Positions 32,165-44,065 of a DNA stretch of 64,000 nt are shown here, one piece after another. Source of the stretch: Hyposmocoma kahamanoa (Eukaryota; Arthropoda; Insecta; Lepidoptera; Cosmopterigidae); contig NW_020654748.1 in NCBI RefSeq assembly GCF_003589595.1, positions 5,788,259 to 5,852,258 of the forward strand, read 5' to 3'. Position 1 is the first letter of the stretch, and each line of letters begins with the position of its first letter. The notes beneath the pieces were generated by a model, which searched no databases, was not told the origin of the DNA, and saw only the letters and a program-made list of their open reading frames with translations. Made by a program: the position numbers and the translations under genes.

Positions 32165-32409
32165 CACTCCCGAGCACACAATTCGGGCCACCTCGCATTT
32201 TCAGTATTAAATGCCCTAAACTTAAATAATGTTTCAATGACCAAAAACTAATAAGCAATTTGGAAACTAGTATACTAAACGTCGTTTTCATAAATCCTTA
32301 TTGGAAATTTGGATTTGGGAAAAACTTTTTCTTCGACGATAACACTACTTTTGTATTCTAGCCCTTTTAAGACAAAAATGCGAGGTGGCTCGAATTATGT
32401 GCCCAGAAA
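32165..32409. repeat. MITE with about 30-bp inverted ends, TA-flanked
   Basis: Left 'cgagcacacaattcgggcca' + 'cctcgcatttt'; the reverse complement of the right reads 'gggcacataattcgagcca' + 'cctcgcatttt'. TA lies on both sides (32163-32164 and 32410-32411). The 245 bp have no ORF. It fits a Tc1/mariner-derived non-autonomous element. Confidence 0.85.
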
Positions 32410-32925
32410 TATGTTGGAGCAAGAAGTTTATAAGTTTTTCTTTAACAAAAATCAGTATAAATGAACTATGTGAAAACGCGTATACGAGGTTTTCACTCTA
32501 AGACGACGATATGCAGCAGTAACAACACGGTTTATAAACCATAAATAAAAACATTGCTTTCGTACATAATAAATCAGCGCGCTTAGTATAAATAATATTG
32601 TCCAGTTTTCGACTAACAGAAGTAAATCGAGACAATATCGCTGCTTTTCAAAAACAATGGCTGAAAACAAAATACTTAAATTTTAAGTTATTACTACGTA
32701 CTTATTACGTATTATGCTAAATTTTGTTATGCAGAATTCACCGAGCTTTTTACTGATTAACATAATCACAAGACAATATTGGGTCGATATAAGATCAATT
32801 ACTCTATCAGATTTTTTAGACAATCTTCCTGATGATTTAGATGTTTTTGAAATACGCCACGAGGAGGAGGAGGAGGAGATAAGCCACTGATGACATCGAT
32901 ATGTTACATAGACTTTATTGATGCG
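32410..32925. other. Stretch without a recognised feature
   Basis: AT-rich; a short GGA repeat near 32862. Nothing supported. Confidence 0.35.
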
Positions 32926-33116
32926 TTGGGGAAACCCCGCACTAGGGAAACCCTGTATCGCGGGTGCCATGGACACACACATAGGCAACCACGATTACAC
33001 CCAAACTCACGAGAGAAATAAATGTAGGCCATACAAATATTTCTCCCGGCCCGGGAATCGAACCTGGGATCTCTGCGTAGCAGTCCGACATGGTAACCAT
33101 TCGGCCACGGAAGCAG
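32926..33116 (-). repeat. tRNA-derived SINE (family B), minus strand
   Basis: The plus strand reads 'ccccgcactagggaaaccct', 'cacccaaactcacgagagaa', 'cccgggaatcgaacctggga' and 'ggtaaccattcggccacgga', the reverse complement of the 41698 copy. Head and body are both present. Confidence 0.9.
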
Positions 33117-34829
33117 TTTTTGACCCTAGGTAAATAAAATTTACGCATTTAAAAGTTTTATATCATGCTAGATGTTTTTCTTGCTTGACATTAAGGCAGA
33201 ACATTTAGTAAGCAAGGACAAGAAAAATTGGACGAGGTCACTTTTATCCAGAAAGATAAAAGTAATGAACCTTCTCCAGCGCAGCGCAGGGTGACCAATT
33301 AAAGATTTTTTGCCATTAGCTGCAAACAAATTTCATCTCCTCTCGGACTTCCGGTTCCGGTGGCCTTAACGCTCTACATCTGCTAATTGCTTCCGAACTT
33401 GTTTTTGGGAATAATTTCGGGTAATTGCAGGCATCGCGCCAAACATACCTAACAGACGAGAGGACTTTAAATTTTCACCGCTTTTAGTGCGCTCATGTGA
33501 ACCTCATGAAAGTGCAGTAAGGTTTAATAAAATAAGCATAGATATTTATCTGCTTAATAAGTAAAGACAATAAGGATACAGAAGCAATAAATAACAATTT
33601 ATAGCAGTACAATTGTTAATATTAACATTTACTCTCTGATTCTGTGATCGCTGATACCCTGAAGATTGGAATTTTGCAATTTATTGTTGTTGGTAATATT
33701 TTTTTTTATAATATCAAGTGCCGAAACGAGCAAGTCGTAATATACGGTAGAACATTTGTAATAAAACTTGTTTTTACTTTCGTTTGACATTTCTTTCTCA
33801 AAATAATCCACTCCAAAAATATTATTGAATTCCTTATGTCAAAATTCAAATAATATTATTCCAAGCGCTGTTTAACTTCAGCACTGAGATAAAAGAATGA
33901 TGAAGCTAAGTTATAAAAACAGTTAAATGACAACGACAAGAAAGCACGCGGAGCACGCAGCTTGCAGCGGACCACTGTGAGATTACCCGACGATATTGTT
34001 CCACTGTTTCACATTGCACTCATCTCCCCGCCCTGCCACCCTGCCCCTGCTCTGCTAAAGTTCAGACGGATTTATAGAAGGTACCTACAATCTCACACCC
34101 ACCTTATTGCGAACTACGTGGAGAGCAGTTGCTCTTTTAGAGACGTTTCAATAAACCAATGCTAGCTTTATACAGCGCTTTGTACAATCAAATAAATGCA
34201 AAGTCTTTTTTATAGCTCAGTCACAAAGTTCTTATCAAAGATAAGACGTCATGTTGCCTCTATATTGTAGAGACCGAAGCTTATCGGGATTAGTAGATTA
34301 ATTAATAGGATTATAGAACTGTAATGGACATAGCTACGGTTTATTTTTATTTGAAAGCTTATCAGCTTAAGGAAAGCAATTAGGAAGTTGCTCAGGTCTA
34401 TTCTTAGGTATTTGATACTTATTTACAAAAGGCAGATATTATACATGCTATTGTTGTACAAAAAAGTCGACAATGAACACGGAACTTTTCACCAAACTTT
34501 TTCAATCAATCTCTTGGCAGATTAATCGTGTCCACACTCGCTGGCCCAACACCTGTTTTCAAAAGCGCGAGGCAAGCGGCCACAATAAATGGCCAGATTA
34601 TTTTCGCCATCCCCGACTTTTCCATTGTGTTAACTTTTTGTTCACATTTCTTCATTACGGTCGACGACACGACTACCCAACGACGTTTGGACCAACAAAC
34701 TTGCTTCTAAAAGCTTACAAGTCTTTGAGACACTGAATATATAAATAAATGGTAGGGAAGTACTTACTGATATGAATGTTTGCTATTGTGCTTCAATTGA
34801 CAATAACAGTTACTCGTATACAATTTTCG
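33117..34829. other. Long stretch without a supported gene
   Basis: 33700-33739 is a small minus-strand family A 3' end ('ataatatcaagtgccgaaac'). An open frame at 34473-34736 (87 codons) has no recognisable domain. The rest is unassigned. Confidence 0.35.
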
Positions 34830-35131
34830 TAGCAGTAGCTCCTTGTGAAAGAGTTCGACCAGGGTAGTATTGCCATCTTACCTATTTCTGCCACCAAGCA
34901 GTAATGTCAGCATTACGGTGTTTCGGTTTCGAAGGGTAAGGGTGCTGGTGAAATTACTGGCACATGGGACTTGTTAACTTTTGTCTCAGGTTGATGGGCG
35001 CAGTGGTAGTGCCCCTCAGACTTTTGCAATTTAAAGCTCTGAGTGACACTGTAACTCTTATGGACAGGCGTATAGCTTAACATCAGGCGCACAACTTGTG
35101 CGTTCCGTCACTTGAAGTTATAAAAAAAACT
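34830..35131 (+). repeat. Family A retroposon, near full length
   Basis: All blocks from 'agcagtagctccttgtgaaa' to 'cgtcacttgaagttataaaa' are present in order. Together with 5646-5939 it is a good reference copy for the family. Confidence 0.85.
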
Positions 35132-35201
35132 AATTTCTGCGTTTTGGTTTATGCTCACCAAACGGAAACGTGATATTTAACTCAAATGTTGTAATAAAGT
35201 A

Positions 35202-35516
35202 CAGTCGACGCCCTAAGATACCTGACCCCTTAGCCGACCTTTTGGTTCTGAGAGCCTTATTACACAATTAACAGAAAAATGAAAAGGAATTTCAACTTTT
35301 TGGTAGAAATTTGTATTTATGTAATGTAATTAAAGATCGAATTGGCTTAAAAGTTTCTTAAAACGTCATTCACTAATGATGCAACGAGGAAATCATATTA
35401 AAATGAACTTTACGGTTCACAGGTTAAGGGTTAAGATTGTTAAATACCTTTCTTCACACTAATCTACTTAGAACCTAAAAGACGGTTAAAGGTCAGGTAT
35501 CTTAGGGCAACGACTG
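35202..35516. repeat. MITE with CAGT ends, TA-flanked, about 60-bp inverted arms
   Basis: Left 'cagtcgacgccctaagatac' + 'ctgacc'; the reverse complement of the right reads 'cagtcgttgccctaagatac' + 'ctgacc'. The pairing continues imperfectly for about 30 bp more. TA on both sides (35200-35201 and 35517-35518) and the CAGT start fit a Tc1/mariner-type non-autonomous element. No ORF inside. Confidence 0.9.
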
Positions 35517-35518
35517 TA

Positions 35519-36289
35519 CCGACGATAAATATCTATATTACCCCTAGGACAATAGAGATGACAAATGTCGGATATTTTAAACTAGAAAAGATATTGTTTA
35601 TTATGAAAGAATATTAGATAAAAGAAATTTCTTTCTTTTTTTAATTTTTTTAACGAAAATTGTTATATTTAGATAACAAGCCAATTGTATTGTTTTTAAA
35701 CAAATGTAGGACGTACAAGTGTAAGAGAAACTTTAGTGTGGTATTTTTCGTGAAGAGCATTGTAGTGATATGTCAGCTGATATTTTGACCTAGTGTTTAG
35801 CAAAAATTGCACATCAAAGATGTATCCAAGGGTTAGGTCTAATTAATACTTAGTACTTACAGTACATTTGATATGATATAATATTACATTTAAGGACTTA
35901 CATCCCGAAACTGAATCAATGCATTGAATGTAAAGTAATATATCAGAGTAATGCAGCTCCTGAATCGTAAACGATAACATCATCGTATCGTGAGAAGAGG
36001 AAAAACGAAAACTCTCGTAGCAAAACATTGTGATCGCTTCACGGGTCATGTTTTGATAACGGCGTGACATTGTTATCTCGTTTGATGAATGGACTTTTTG
36101 TTACAAATGGACGTTGTTATTTCGCTGGTGAACTCGACCTTAATAGAGTAGTACGGAGCCTAGTATTTTTATGTGATTTTTGTATATTAATGAATACATA
36201 TATATTATATTGGTGAATAAATTTATCCGAAGACTGTTTTTAGTACACATATACTCCGTAGAAATCGGTAAAACCTGATAAACACTTAT
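35519..36289. other. Stretch without a recognised feature
   Basis: AT-rich; nothing supported. Confidence 0.35.
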
Positions 36290-36425
36290 TTGGCAGAGTG
36301 ACGCTAAAATACAGCGTGGTCGCTAGGTCAAGTCTTGTCGGGTCGAAAGAAATTTTTCTTTGTGTTTGATCTTTGTATTGGTAATTATAAAAAACTACTG
36401 AAGATATATCACAAAAAAACATGAA
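36290..36425 (+). repeat. Family C SINE, degraded head
   Basis: 'gtcgggtcgaaagaaatttt' followed by 'tctttgtgtttgatctttgt' and 'attataaaaaactactg' matches the family C B-box end and tail. The head is strongly diverged. Confidence 0.55.
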
Positions 36426-37654
36426 TATCAAGGTGGTAAAAATCCCGCGAAATTTTATTTTAAAAAAAATGTACGATAAACTATTTACAAGTTGAAAATA
36501 AGCAACTGAAAAGAAAAACAATTAAAATAAGAAAGAATTAGAAAAAGAAATAAAATAGGTAAATTATTTATATTCCTAAAGGCGCAGAAGCAATTTAATA
36601 AATAGAGCAGGTACAAAAATTAAGTGAAATCCAGATTTTCATTTAACTAACCAATTCAAATTTATTAGGGTGGAAATACGGGACGTTAAGTGGTGTGATG
36701 TAAACTTGAAATTAAGTGGTCCCAGACAAATTCGGAGTTAAAATTGGCATGCTGGGAACTTTACCCCTGGAAAGGATTTCCAGAGAGGAAATGAAAATTG
36801 TTGAGGAAGTCGCAGCATCAAAGGAATGGTTCGAAACAAAGTGTCACATTGCTATCTTTGATATTGCTCTAGTCTTTTGTCGAAGGAAGTATATTGTTCC
36901 TTCATAATAAAGTACGTGTTTGTGTTAAAATTATACTTCACGCTAAGTTTTCGCCTCGCAGACACGTCTGCATATTATGTTGTTGGAAGAACAAGAACAA
37001 CGATTCTACCGAGTCGTCGGTTACAATGTTTTATTTAACTTCAGCGGAAGTATGTACTCAAAAGTACTCTTGCATAATGAAATATATATTACAAGTTCTT
37101 GATTTTTCCCCGCTGCGTTCAGTAACTTTTAACTACATTGCGTCGAGTTCATTTATAGAATAAAATAAAAAGAAATATCGAAGAGTCAATGTTGGGTAGT
37201 AAAATATCTCCTCTTTCTATCGAATGGATCACCTACTCGTACACCTTAGCATTCAATTCGCCATGACAGCTGACAAATCGCACGGTTCCGACCGCTCCCA
37301 ATTTCCGATGACAAGACCTACATTAACCTTAAGGACCCTCTGTCACCAACTTCCCAACACAGGGGAAGAATAAATCCCCTCCAAGAATAAATTAAGGTCT
37401 TTGTGCTGTAGAATTGTGGAGAGTTTTCAATGGAGACCCGACCGCCGACAGGTACGACCGCCTTTCAGATAAACATGGTGATTTGCCGACACCATTTTTA
37501 TTATTATTGAACTTTCGGCCTAGTTTGTCGTTTGACAAACAAAGAAAAAATCTTAGTAGAAAATTTTATTACAATTATACTTTTATTTTTCATAGCACTA
37601 TTTTCAGTTTCCAACCTAATTAACATGGCCAATTTCAAATCGCTTATTTATTTG
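36426..37654. other. Long stretch without a supported gene
   Basis: AT-rich. Open frames at 36716-36907 and 36894-37163 have no recognisable domain and no ATG-led conserved start. Confidence 0.35.
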
Positions 37655-37950
37655 GTAGCGTTAGAGCTCCTTGTGAAACAGCTCGTTCAGGAAAATACTG
37701 CCACCTGACCTATTTCTGACGAAAAGCAGTTATAAGAGCATTACTGCGTTTCGGTTTTGAGCGATAGATAAGGGTGAAATTACAGGCACGTGGGACTGTT
37801 CACGTTATGTCTCAGGACGATGGGCGCAGTGTCCCTTACATTTTTGCGATTTAAAGTTCTTATCAGCACTACACCTATTACGGACAGGCGTGTCTCTAAC
37901 TACCAGGCGTACAACTTGTTCGTTCCGTAATTAGTATCATAAAAAAAAAC
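37655..37950 (+). repeat. Family A retroposon, near full length, diverged
   Basis: From 'ttagagctccttgtgaaaca' to 'cgtaattagtatcataaaaa'; more substitutions than the 34830 copy, indicating greater age. Confidence 0.8.
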
Positions 37951-39096
37951 TTTGGTTACTGATGCGTTAAACTTGATTAAATGAATTTACATAAAGCAAG
38001 ACATACGCCAAACACAAACCTTCATAGAAGAATATTTTATATAATCCCTGTTTGAAACTACTTCTCTGAAACGTCAAGTCAAACGTTAAAGGTAAACACC
38101 TGAGTTATTTCGTCAAAAAGGGTTATTTTTGTGAGATCACGGCAGCAAGCCCGTATATCGATTAACTCAGGCGCACATTTTTATTCAAGGATGTTTTCCC
38201 CTCTCTTTATAATGTCATTGTATATGGATATATAACATTTTCGGCGTTGAGATTTTATGCCAATTTTTATGGTATTGTCTTCGTAAATGTTGTCCGAGTT
38301 TTATTGACCACTAAAAAAGATCTAAAGCTATACGTATACTATGTTTAGTTAGAAATTTACGTGGCCATAAAAAAGATACTTTTGGGCTGTTAAGCAGAAA
38401 ACTTTTTCGTCAATAACAGGTAAAGTTATGCAGATTATGTTTTAATTAATTATGAGTGAATTAAATCGCCTGTAGAAATAAACGGAGAGCTGATTAAATC
38501 ATTCAAATGGGTACCGTTTGATATTTTAAAGTTATAATAACATTGCCGCCGAGGCGCAAGCTTTGTAAACCAATTTAATTAGCCTGAAAAACAAACAGCA
38601 CTAGACAATTCTAGTAATCCCAGATCCTTCATATAACTTCGTTATTGAAATTCCGAAATTATATTTTGTAATGTTTGGCCAAATAACTATTTCTACAAAA
38701 AAAGTCATAAAGCATCAAAACTAGTCGACGAGAATGAACACAAATTATTTTTACTATCCGACACTAAACTGTCACACTAAAATAGTATTAAATATTACAA
38801 GGACATCGCGGACATTACAACGTGACAGACATGACAAAAATTACAGACGTAATAAACATGACAGACATGAGTATTAGACAGGACAACTTCCTATCCTTAA
38901 TCCAGGGTGAAGGTGAAAGTGAAAAAATACCTCACGTTTACGCTAGTGTGATAGAGCGGTGTTAAATTGAGTCAGACGAAAAAACAAAGATCCTTGTTCA
39001 CATTAATAGCAATTGCCGAATTATTACGAGAATTTGGCTGTTTTAGGTCATTAAAATATTTTTTTTGTAAAAATTAATTTCGATTTAGATTTAAAA
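37951..39096. other. Stretch without a recognised feature
   Basis: AT-rich. A loose 'acatgacagacatga' repetition lies at 38825-38875. Nothing else was seen. Confidence 0.35.
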
Positions 39097-39291
39097 TAGC
39101 AGTAGGAGCTTCTTGTGAAAGAGTTCGTCCAGGGAAGTATGCCCAACCTATCAGCTGCCAAGCAGTGAGTATTACTGCGTTTCAACGTTTGTCTCAGGGT
39201 AACTGTAACTTTGTGATTTCAAGGTGACAGGCGTGTCACTTACCACCAGGCGCACGACTTGTTCGTTCTATTACTTGGTATCATATAAAAA
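39097..39291 (+). repeat. Family A retroposon, internally deleted
   Basis: 'agtaggagcttcttgtgaaa', then 'cagctgccaagcagtgagta', 'tgtctcagggtaac' and the end 'cacttaccaccaggcgcacg'. About 100 bp of the centre are missing in several deletions. Confidence 0.75.
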
Positions 39292-40645
39292 GACGTTTGC
39301 AAAAATGACGAACAAATATTTTCGTGAACAAATGTTTTCCATAGAACACAATCAGCACATTAACAGGCTGCCACGTGTCAAAGGGTCCAACTGCGGACTT
39401 GCAGACATACATACACACGTGTACATACTTCTTAGAATTTATAATCGCCTTACTTAATTCCTGGTGCGATTTATACACTCTGAGCACTCAGCTATGCGTA
39501 GATAAAATACGCCCGTGAGATATTAAAGTTATTAATGCTTTTCCCCGCGAATAGTCGCAAATTTCCTACCACAGGTACTCAGAGACGCTCTTGATGAATG
39601 ACTCGACAGCACCAGATTATTACCAACAACCAAACATAGTAATCTGTACCTTAACTCCTTGCGAATAACATACATATTTGATCATCCCAAATGTGCCCAC
39701 TGAGTACGTTATTCTATTATCAACTTTTATTAAAACGGAATCCAAAACGATGATAGTAGCGTCGGTTGGAATTTCCCATGTGTCTAATCAGACTGAAGCT
39801 TGCCATTATATTTACTTATTAATTAAATTGCTAACAGTTTTGCGTTTGTTTTTTAAAAGAACATTCGTATAAACAACAGAATAAAGATAAAGTTTATTTG
39901 CTCTATTAGTATAGATAAAGAAACGATTCCGTTGGAATCATTCTGAGTGGGATGCAGCCGTAATCGGCGTCTGTTATTTAGCTCAAGAAAACGCGCCTCA
40001 TTCCTACAATGTAATGGAACAAAATACAAATCAAAACACCCAGAACCTTCCGAATATTAGGTGAAAAGGTCTTACTTAATTCAGTTAAGGTTTATGTCTA
40101 GTTACCACAAGTTTCGTTGGAGTGCAGGTTGTTCACGAAGAGTAGTATTGGCAACCGGCAAAAACCCGTAACACCAGGCATGGCATTCGATTCGAAAATT
40201 TTACGCTTCCCTTGCTACCAATGCGAGCACACACACCCGCTTCGCTCCTCTAAGAAATCCAAACTCCATTGCGTGACTACATCATGTCTTTGTCAACCAA
40301 CTCGACTTGGCTTAATCCCAAACTACCTAAAGGTAACGTATCTCTTTATTTACGTAATATTTGCTTTGACAGTAACAAATGTTCCATACCCACACCCGAC
40401 CTCGCCACGAATTCATATGAAAAGCAAATAGCAAAATATATTTCATATTTTTCGAGGCAAAAATGTTCATAACCAATAAAAAATAGAGGATTATTCATTT
40501 CGCGAGTTCTATTAAATCTTTTCAAGTCCGCCGTTATCGCTGTATTAGGTTTATTTTCGTGATTAGGTACTTTTTCTCTGGAAGACAAATTGTAACAACG
40601 CCTCGCTGTGGCAGTTTTCCCCTTAATTGGTGTCTAGATGACAAA
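39292..40645. other. Stretch without a supported gene
   Basis: AT-rich; a LINE-tail-like block near 39880-39905. The open frame at 40117-40431 has no recognisable domain. Confidence 0.35.
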
Positions 40646-40811
40646 TTAAGGGCGGAATAGCGGTGACGTAATTGACAGCCCAATCTGAGCGGTGGTTTTA
40701 GTGATGGATCTCAGACGCTTGTGCTCCTTGCCGCCTCTGCCACCACCTCTGCCGCCGCCTAGGCCGCTGAATTTACCCCTAAATGTGACTAATTTCTTAG
40801 TAAAATGTTAA
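40646..40811 (-). other. Possible glycine/arginine-rich short open frame
   Basis: On the minus strand an open frame of about 55 codons ends at TAA 40646-40648. It contains 'FSGLGGGRGGGRGGKEHKRL', an RGG-like stretch followed by basic residues. No ATG opens it, and the composition comes from a GGY-type repeat, so it may be a simple repeat by chance. It is GC-rich in AT-rich surroundings. An exon of an unseen host gene is possible but not shown. Confidence 0.15.
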
Positions 40812-41149
40812 TTACTCGCTAGATCTGATGTTGTGTGGATTGTAGTATAAATATTCAATTCAGTTTTTACGCTTGGACAGATAAATTAATGAAGTAACCG
40901 AGCCTGATTTTTGCTTGTGGCGTCATATTACAGTCATATTTAGATACATAAAACGGGTATTATAATCATGTTATGATAATAAAAAACGATAACATCAAAA
41001 ATATTGTCAGTCGTAGACTTATAGCACTTCCGTCAACTTATTGCTTCAACTTTTTGAAATCTTTTAACAACGGTCAAGTTTATCTTTCAAAGTCGTTATT
41101 TCGGAGCCTTGTTAAATGTTTTTTCGGAAATTTATGGATTCTGAAAAAC

Positions 41150-41275
41150 TGTATGACCTATGTAATTCATAATGTCGCCATCTCTGAGGTCCTAAGTTCC
41201 ATTCCCGGCCGAATCAATGTAGAAAACTAAATTTTTCTTTTTCTATTTCCATAACACAAGTGCTTTAGTTACCAA
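41150..41275 (+). repeat. tRNA-derived SINE fragment (family D-like)
   Basis: 'ggtcctaagttccattcccg' is a B-box-like block, followed by an A/T-rich body 'aaatttttctttttctattt' and 'cacaagtgctttagttacc'. The A-box half is lost. Confidence 0.5.
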
Positions 41276-41567
41276 CTTTGGGATTAGAGCAACGTATGAA
41301 TGCATTTATTATTCACGACGAATTTACCCAATTGTATAGATTATATCTACATGGCACTAAATAGATAATAGTAAACTAATAACTAAAACAGAAAAAAAAA
41401 ACAAATATTCTACTTAAAAATATAAGCTACACATAAATAATACAATATACTCGTATTTAAAAAATCATTGGTATACGTACCTATTGAATACAGCGGTTTT
41501 CTTGTAAAATTTCGTGGTAAGTTTGTGTTTTTTTTATAGTGAAAATTTTTAGGAATCGTGTTTTCAC

Positions 41568-41616
41568 ACCGTATATTACCGTATATTACCGTATATTACA
41601 CCGTATATTACATTAC
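41568..41616. repeat. Tandem repeat of a 10-bp unit
   Basis: Four units of 'accgtatatt' (the last two separated by two extra bases), followed by 'acattacatta'. Confidence 0.9.
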
Positions 41617-41697
41617 ATTAATAGATTATCGTAAGTATCCCCAATTTTACTGTATATTTTTTCCAAAGTAATCGATTCAACCCTTTCACTTTAAACT

Positions 41698-41912
41698 GCC
41701 TCCGTGGCCGAACGGTTACCATGCCGGACTGCCACGCAGAGGTCCCAGGTTCGATTCCCGGGCCGGGAGAAATAGTTGTATGGCCTACAATTATTTCTCT
41801 CGTGAGTTTGGGTGTAATTTGTGGTTGTCTATGTGTGTGTCCATCGCGACACAGGGTTTCCCTGGTGCGGGGCTATGTTGAGTGTGTGCGTTATTTATTA
41901 TTTATATTATTT
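41698..41912 (+). repeat. tRNA-derived SINE (family B), best-preserved copy
   Basis: The head begins 'gcctccgtggccgaacggtt' (A box) and has 'ggttcgattcccgggccggg' (B box). The body has 'ctcgtgagtttgggtgtaat' and 'agggtttccctggtgcgggg', ending 'gtgtgcgttatttattattt'. The internal boxes would serve as an RNA polymerase III promoter. Confidence 0.92.
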
Positions 41913-42644
41913 ATTTCACTGTTATGCGAAATCAACCAAAGCCATTTGAGGTTGTATAGACTCTTCAATCAATGCTTACAAAAGCATTGACATTACAACA
42001 GCAAATCGGCTATATATGCTCGTAGAGTTATATATTAAGGCACAACGTGAACGTCCGTAAATACGTACACACAATAAAGTCCGTTGCGTCCGGTATCACC
42101 ACGCCGCTGTTACATCTCGCATCACCACGCTCCTTCGTCAAAATAAGGAAATAATTTTGTTTGCTAAAAGCCTTCCTGCTCAGTTTTGATGATAAAGTTC
42201 CTTACCATATAAAACGTATGTACACTTGTCCCCTTTGCGGACCCGTGAAAACTGGTCCGAGTGAATTATTGGGGTAGGTATAGTGGGCTAAAGTGCGCTG
42301 TAAGTCTCTATTATCTACGCCGTTAGAGTCGCGTGAATGAAGCTGGCGGTACGTGGCCGGAATCGGAAGTCAGGTTGATTCGCACCGTTCGTGCCATCAA
42401 TACTTGTATTGCGAACAGGTTATTTTTATACTGAGGTTATTTTTAACTAATACTTTTTAAGAGTAATGAGTGGTACGATGTTCAAGATTGTATTCCACAG
42501 TGGTATCTATACAGGGCAACATTTTGTTGCAATAAGGGGTACCCATGCCACAAAATTGTTCGTATTCGTTCGTAGAAGACACTCACTGAAGGCACTCTGT
42601 CCAAAAGTTATATGAAATAATTATACCTTTTTTATAAAATAATA
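41913..42644. other. Stretch without a recognised feature
   Basis: No gene or repeat supported. Confidence 0.35.
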
Positions 42645-43795
42645 ATCTCAGTACATAGTACAAAAAAACCGACTTCAAAAGTACGTGGAATTACGTCTAT
42701 TTGCCAAGTTTTATTGAAATATCCCCTAGTTCGGCACTTTACAGGACTTGACACAGGAGATAATAAAAATCGGTTCAGTATATTGAGAGAAAAACGCTTT
42801 GAATTGGGGAATAGCAAAATCAACCATTAAAATAATTGCTCCTTATAATAAAATTTAGGGGCTATTTATAAAAATGAATCTTCATGCGTGAACAGCCACC
42901 CTTAGAGATGGATGATTTTCTTCAAAATGAAATGGGACCACTATGGAGATACTCTCTTTCCAACAAAAAAAGAATCATGAAAATCGGTTCACCCAAAGAA
43001 AAGACCACAAAAGTTCGTGGGATTGCATCTATTTGCCAAGTTTAATTGAAATCGGTTACCGGAAAGTGCGCGAAACTGGATTCATCTCGTAATCGGCCAC
43101 ACTTAATGGTGGAATAATTCTTCAAATTTAAATAGGACTGTAAGTAGGAGTAGGTTGGTAACCCCTATCTGTTGATTCGGGACACGAACCCGAAATACAT
43201 GCACTTGAAACTATAGTGAGAAAGCGAAATGGAAGGTAGAAAGATACACGGAAGCTAATGAATGATATTAATGAAACGAATGAAAAGGACCTTAAAGAAA
43301 TAAATAGTTACAAAAAAGCGTAAACATAATGCGGAACAAAAATTAGCAAGTGCGCGCCTCAGTCTCTAAAGCAAGAAGCAAGCAGTGTGCGGCGAGGGGT
43401 CCACCCCGCTGCTGAGAATACTAGCTGAGAATCTCGAAACGGTGAGGTACGTGACGCGGGGCGGCAGTCTCGCTGCGGTAGCGATGGTGTGACGCGAGCC
43501 GGGTGTTGCGCGGGCACCGACGTCACTGATCGTACGATCTCGAAGTGTGGCCTCATTTACATGAGCAGTAACGTTTCGCTCCATCTCGTAAGGTGGCGTT
43601 TAGAATTATAGTGTTCGCCACAGGACCAATACTGAGGTAACCTCTTTCCAACAAAAAATAATCAACAAAATCGGTTCACAAATTAGTTACTGAAGTTATT
43701 GTTAGCACACACAGTTATCGCGTATCATATACACAAAAAAACAGTCGAATTGAGAATCTCCTACTTTATTGAAGTCGGTTAAAAAGAAACCTGGG
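42645..43795 (-). repeat. Family E element, interrupted by a solo LTR
   Basis: Left end 'aaaaaaaccgacttcaaaag', interior 'gtctatttgccaagttttat', 'tgagagaaaaacgctttgaa' and 'tccaacaaaaaaagaatcat', right end 'tattgaagtcggttaaaaag'. The two ends are imperfect inverted copies. It is the reverse of the 13955-14720 copy and has the same two-unit structure. Positions 43139-43622 are a later insertion. Confidence 0.8.
43139..43622. mobile_element. Solo LTR (484 bp) with 4-bp target duplication
   Basis: It begins 'tgtaagtaggagtaggttgg' and ends 'gtgttcgccaca', i.e. TG...CA with TGT/ACA inverted ends. It is flanked by 'ggac' on both sides (43135-43138 and 43623-43626). The empty site is visible: the uninterrupted family E copy at 15215-15250 reads straight through this point. 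The second half (43350-43560) is GC- and CpG-rich, fitting an LTR promoter region. Ty3/gypsy or BEL/Pao cannot be told apart without internal sequence. Confidence 0.8.
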
Positions 43796-43805
43796 GAGAA
43801 ATCAT

Positions 43806-44065
43806 CGGGGCTAGACGTAGGCTGGGGTTCCACCCTTATGTTGTGCTAAAGTGTCGCACGGAGCGTTACACTTCCACTTTTACATGGCGAACAACGACGG
43901 AGTGGAATTTCTTGCCTGCAGATTTATTCCCTGAACAAACTTAGGCTTTTTCAAGGCGAGAATAAATAGACATTATTCAGGTATATACGCTCCATCGTCA
44001 AACTCATCGTCATTTTCCATCAGGTGAGATGGAGGTCAAATGCATACTTGTTTCACCATTATAAA
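43806..44065 (+). pseudogene. LINE X C-terminal fragment with 3' tail
   Basis: Frame from 43810 gives 'ARRRLGFHPYVVLKCRTERY' and 'TSTFTWRTTTEWNFLPADLF', matching the fragment at 4379-4640 ('RRRLGFHPNVVDI', 'RTKRFASTF', 'EWNSLLTDVFP'). The tail holds 'caggtgagatggaggtcaaa', the sense version of the tail at 4294-4342. It is 5'-truncated and begins right at the end of the family E element. Non-functional. Confidence 0.8.

Noticed and set aside
34473..34736. Open frame of 87 codons as a host gene
   Set aside because: ATG-led but without any recognisable domain or splice evidence; an overlapping frame of similar length exists.
41698..41770. A functional tRNA gene
   Set aside because: The same head with the same non-tRNA body occurs four times; it is the head of SINE family B.
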